From NCBI GenBank assembly GCA_030632525.1, contig DAOVUP010000106.1, positions 1 through 6,219 of the forward strand: DNA of 6,219 nt, read 5' to 3'. Source of the stretch: Desulfobacteraceae bacterium. Lineage in GTDB: Bacteria; Desulfobacterota; DSM-4660; Desulfatiglandales; Desulfatiglandaceae. Position 1 is the stretch's first letter. Every line of letters begins with the position of its first letter. The notes beneath the pieces are model-generated. The model saw only the letters and a list, made by a program, of their open reading frames with translations, was not told the origin of the DNA and did no database searches. A program made the translations under genes and the position numbers. Of the stretch, positions 5,425 to 6,219 are shown in pieces.

Positions 5425-6219
5425 ATGGGAAGAGAGGTCGCCGTGAAGGCCCTTCGCCCCTTCGGAACCTCCATATTCACGGAGATGAGTGTCCTTGCAA
5501 ACACCCATGGCGCAGTAAATCTATCCCAGGGATTTCCTGACTTTGACGGTCCCCGGGAGATCAGAGCCATGGCGGCGGATGCCATTTTACGTGGTCCAAA
5601 CCAGTATGTGCTTTCCTATGGTATCCCGGAACTTCGCCAGGCAGTAGCCCGAAAGATGAAACGGTTCTACGGTATCGAGGTGGATGCAAATGATGAGGTA
5701 ACGGTCACTTCCGGGGCGACAGAAGGGTTGTGCGCCACTTTTTTCGGTATTTTGGAACCCGGGGATGAGTTGATACTCCTGGAACCCTCTTACGATGTCT
5801 ATCCTCCCGTTGCCGCCATGGCCCATGCCCGTATTCGATACGTTTCCTTAGAAGGCCCTGATTTTACCCTTCCAAAAGAAGAATTGGCAAAGACCTTCGG
5901 GCCCAGGACAAAGGCGATCGTAATCAATAACCCTCAAAATCCCTGCTGCAAGGTCTTCACACGGGAAGAGCTCACGTTTATTGGAGAGCTATGCGTAAAG
6001 CATGATGCCTATGCCATAGGGGATGAAGTCTACGAACATCTGGTCTATGACGGACGTGAGCATGTAACATTATTGGATGTGCCTGTGCTCAGGGATCGTG
6101 CATTTGTTATCTCATCCACGGCCAAGACCTTTTCCATGACCGGGTGGAAGGTGGGCTATGTGATTGCGGCCCCCGAACTTTCCCGCGCAGTGCGCATGAG
6201 TCATCAATTCATTACCTTC
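5425..6219 (+). CDS. PLP-dependent class I/II aminotransferase, C-terminus beyond the right edge
   Basis: The first 265 residues of a fold-type I aminotransferase, about two thirds of the usual 385. It most resembles the kynurenine/methionine aminotransferase group (KAT, YbdL), which moves an amino group from aromatic, sulfur or branched amino acids to a 2-oxo acid. Visible: PFGTSIFTEMS and QGFPDFDGP near the N-terminus; SGATEG; ring-stacking Tyr123 in EPSYDVYPP; PLP-contacting Asn172 in NNPQNP; Asp200 and Tyr203 in GDEVYEHLVYDG; and Schiff-base Lys234 in SSTAKTFSMTGWKVGY. Residues 174-175 are Cys-Cys where the family normally has Thr-Gly. The ATG at 5425 is used; a GTG at 5443 with AGAGG 5 nt upstream is a serious alternative and would still keep the conserved N-terminus. 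It lies 42 bp after the activator gene with no terminator between, so co-transcription is likely. Amino-acid specificity is inferred only at group level. Confidence 0.9.
   Translation, partial: MGREVAVKALRPFGTSIFTEMSVLANTHGAVNLSQGFPDFDGPREIRAMAADAILRGPNQYVLSYGIPELRQAVARKMKRFYGIEVDANDEVTVTSGATEGLCATFFGILEPGDELILLEPSYDVYPPVAAMAHARIRYVSLEGPDFTLPKEELAKTFGPRTKAIVINNPQNPCCKVFTREELTFIGELCVKHDAYAIGDEVYEHLVYDGREHVTLLDVPVLRDRAFVISSTAKTFSMTGWKVGYVIAAPELSRAVRMSHQFITF

Overview
The window looks like chromosomal DNA of an anaerobic bacterium, most plausibly an uncultured Desulfobacterota (deltaproteobacterial) lineage. The reasons are the moderate GC content, an oxygen-sensitive 2-hydroxyacyl-CoA dehydratase/benzoyl-CoA reductase-type gene set, and intergenic space filled with heptamer and palindromic repeats. 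The taxonomic call is inference from gene style, not proof.

Layout. Positions 1-1648 carry three genes on the minus strand, transcribed leftwards: a small DUF202 membrane protein (1331-1648), a PlsC-type lysophospholipid acyltransferase with a GTG start and a strong ribosome binding site (719-1309), and an M20 metallopeptidase/deacylase that runs off the left edge (1-637). Two different 7-bp tandem repeats sit between the acyltransferase and the peptidase. Positions 1649-1961 are a divergent intergenic region. Positions 1962-6219 carry four genes on the plus strand: a BcrC/HgdB-type dehydratase subunit (1962-3035), a BcrB/HgdA-type dehydratase subunit (3270-4583), an HgdC-type ATPase activator (4585-5382) and a PLP aminotransferase that runs off the right edge (5425-6219).

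How the genes work together. The two dehydratase subunits each keep three family cysteines that can hold an iron-sulfur cluster. The activator keeps the ASKHA ATPase motifs and the two cysteines that bridge a [4Fe-4S] cluster across its homodimer. By family knowledge this is a complete 'Archerase' system: the activator uses ATP to push one low-potential electron into the dehydratase, which then eliminates water from a (R)-2-hydroxyacyl-CoA (or reduces a related acyl-CoA). The aminotransferase next door suggests an amino acid -> 2-oxo acid -> 2-hydroxyacyl-CoA -> enoyl-CoA route, but no dehydrogenase or CoA-transferase is visible here and the substrate cannot be read from sequence.

The most unusual non-coding feature is a 142-bp imperfect palindrome (3035-3176). 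It begins on the last base of the first dehydratase gene's stop codon and separates the two subunit genes, which would normally be tightly coupled. Nothing in the window is clearly a wholly new system; the repeats and the dehydratase's unknown substrate are the points most worth following up.
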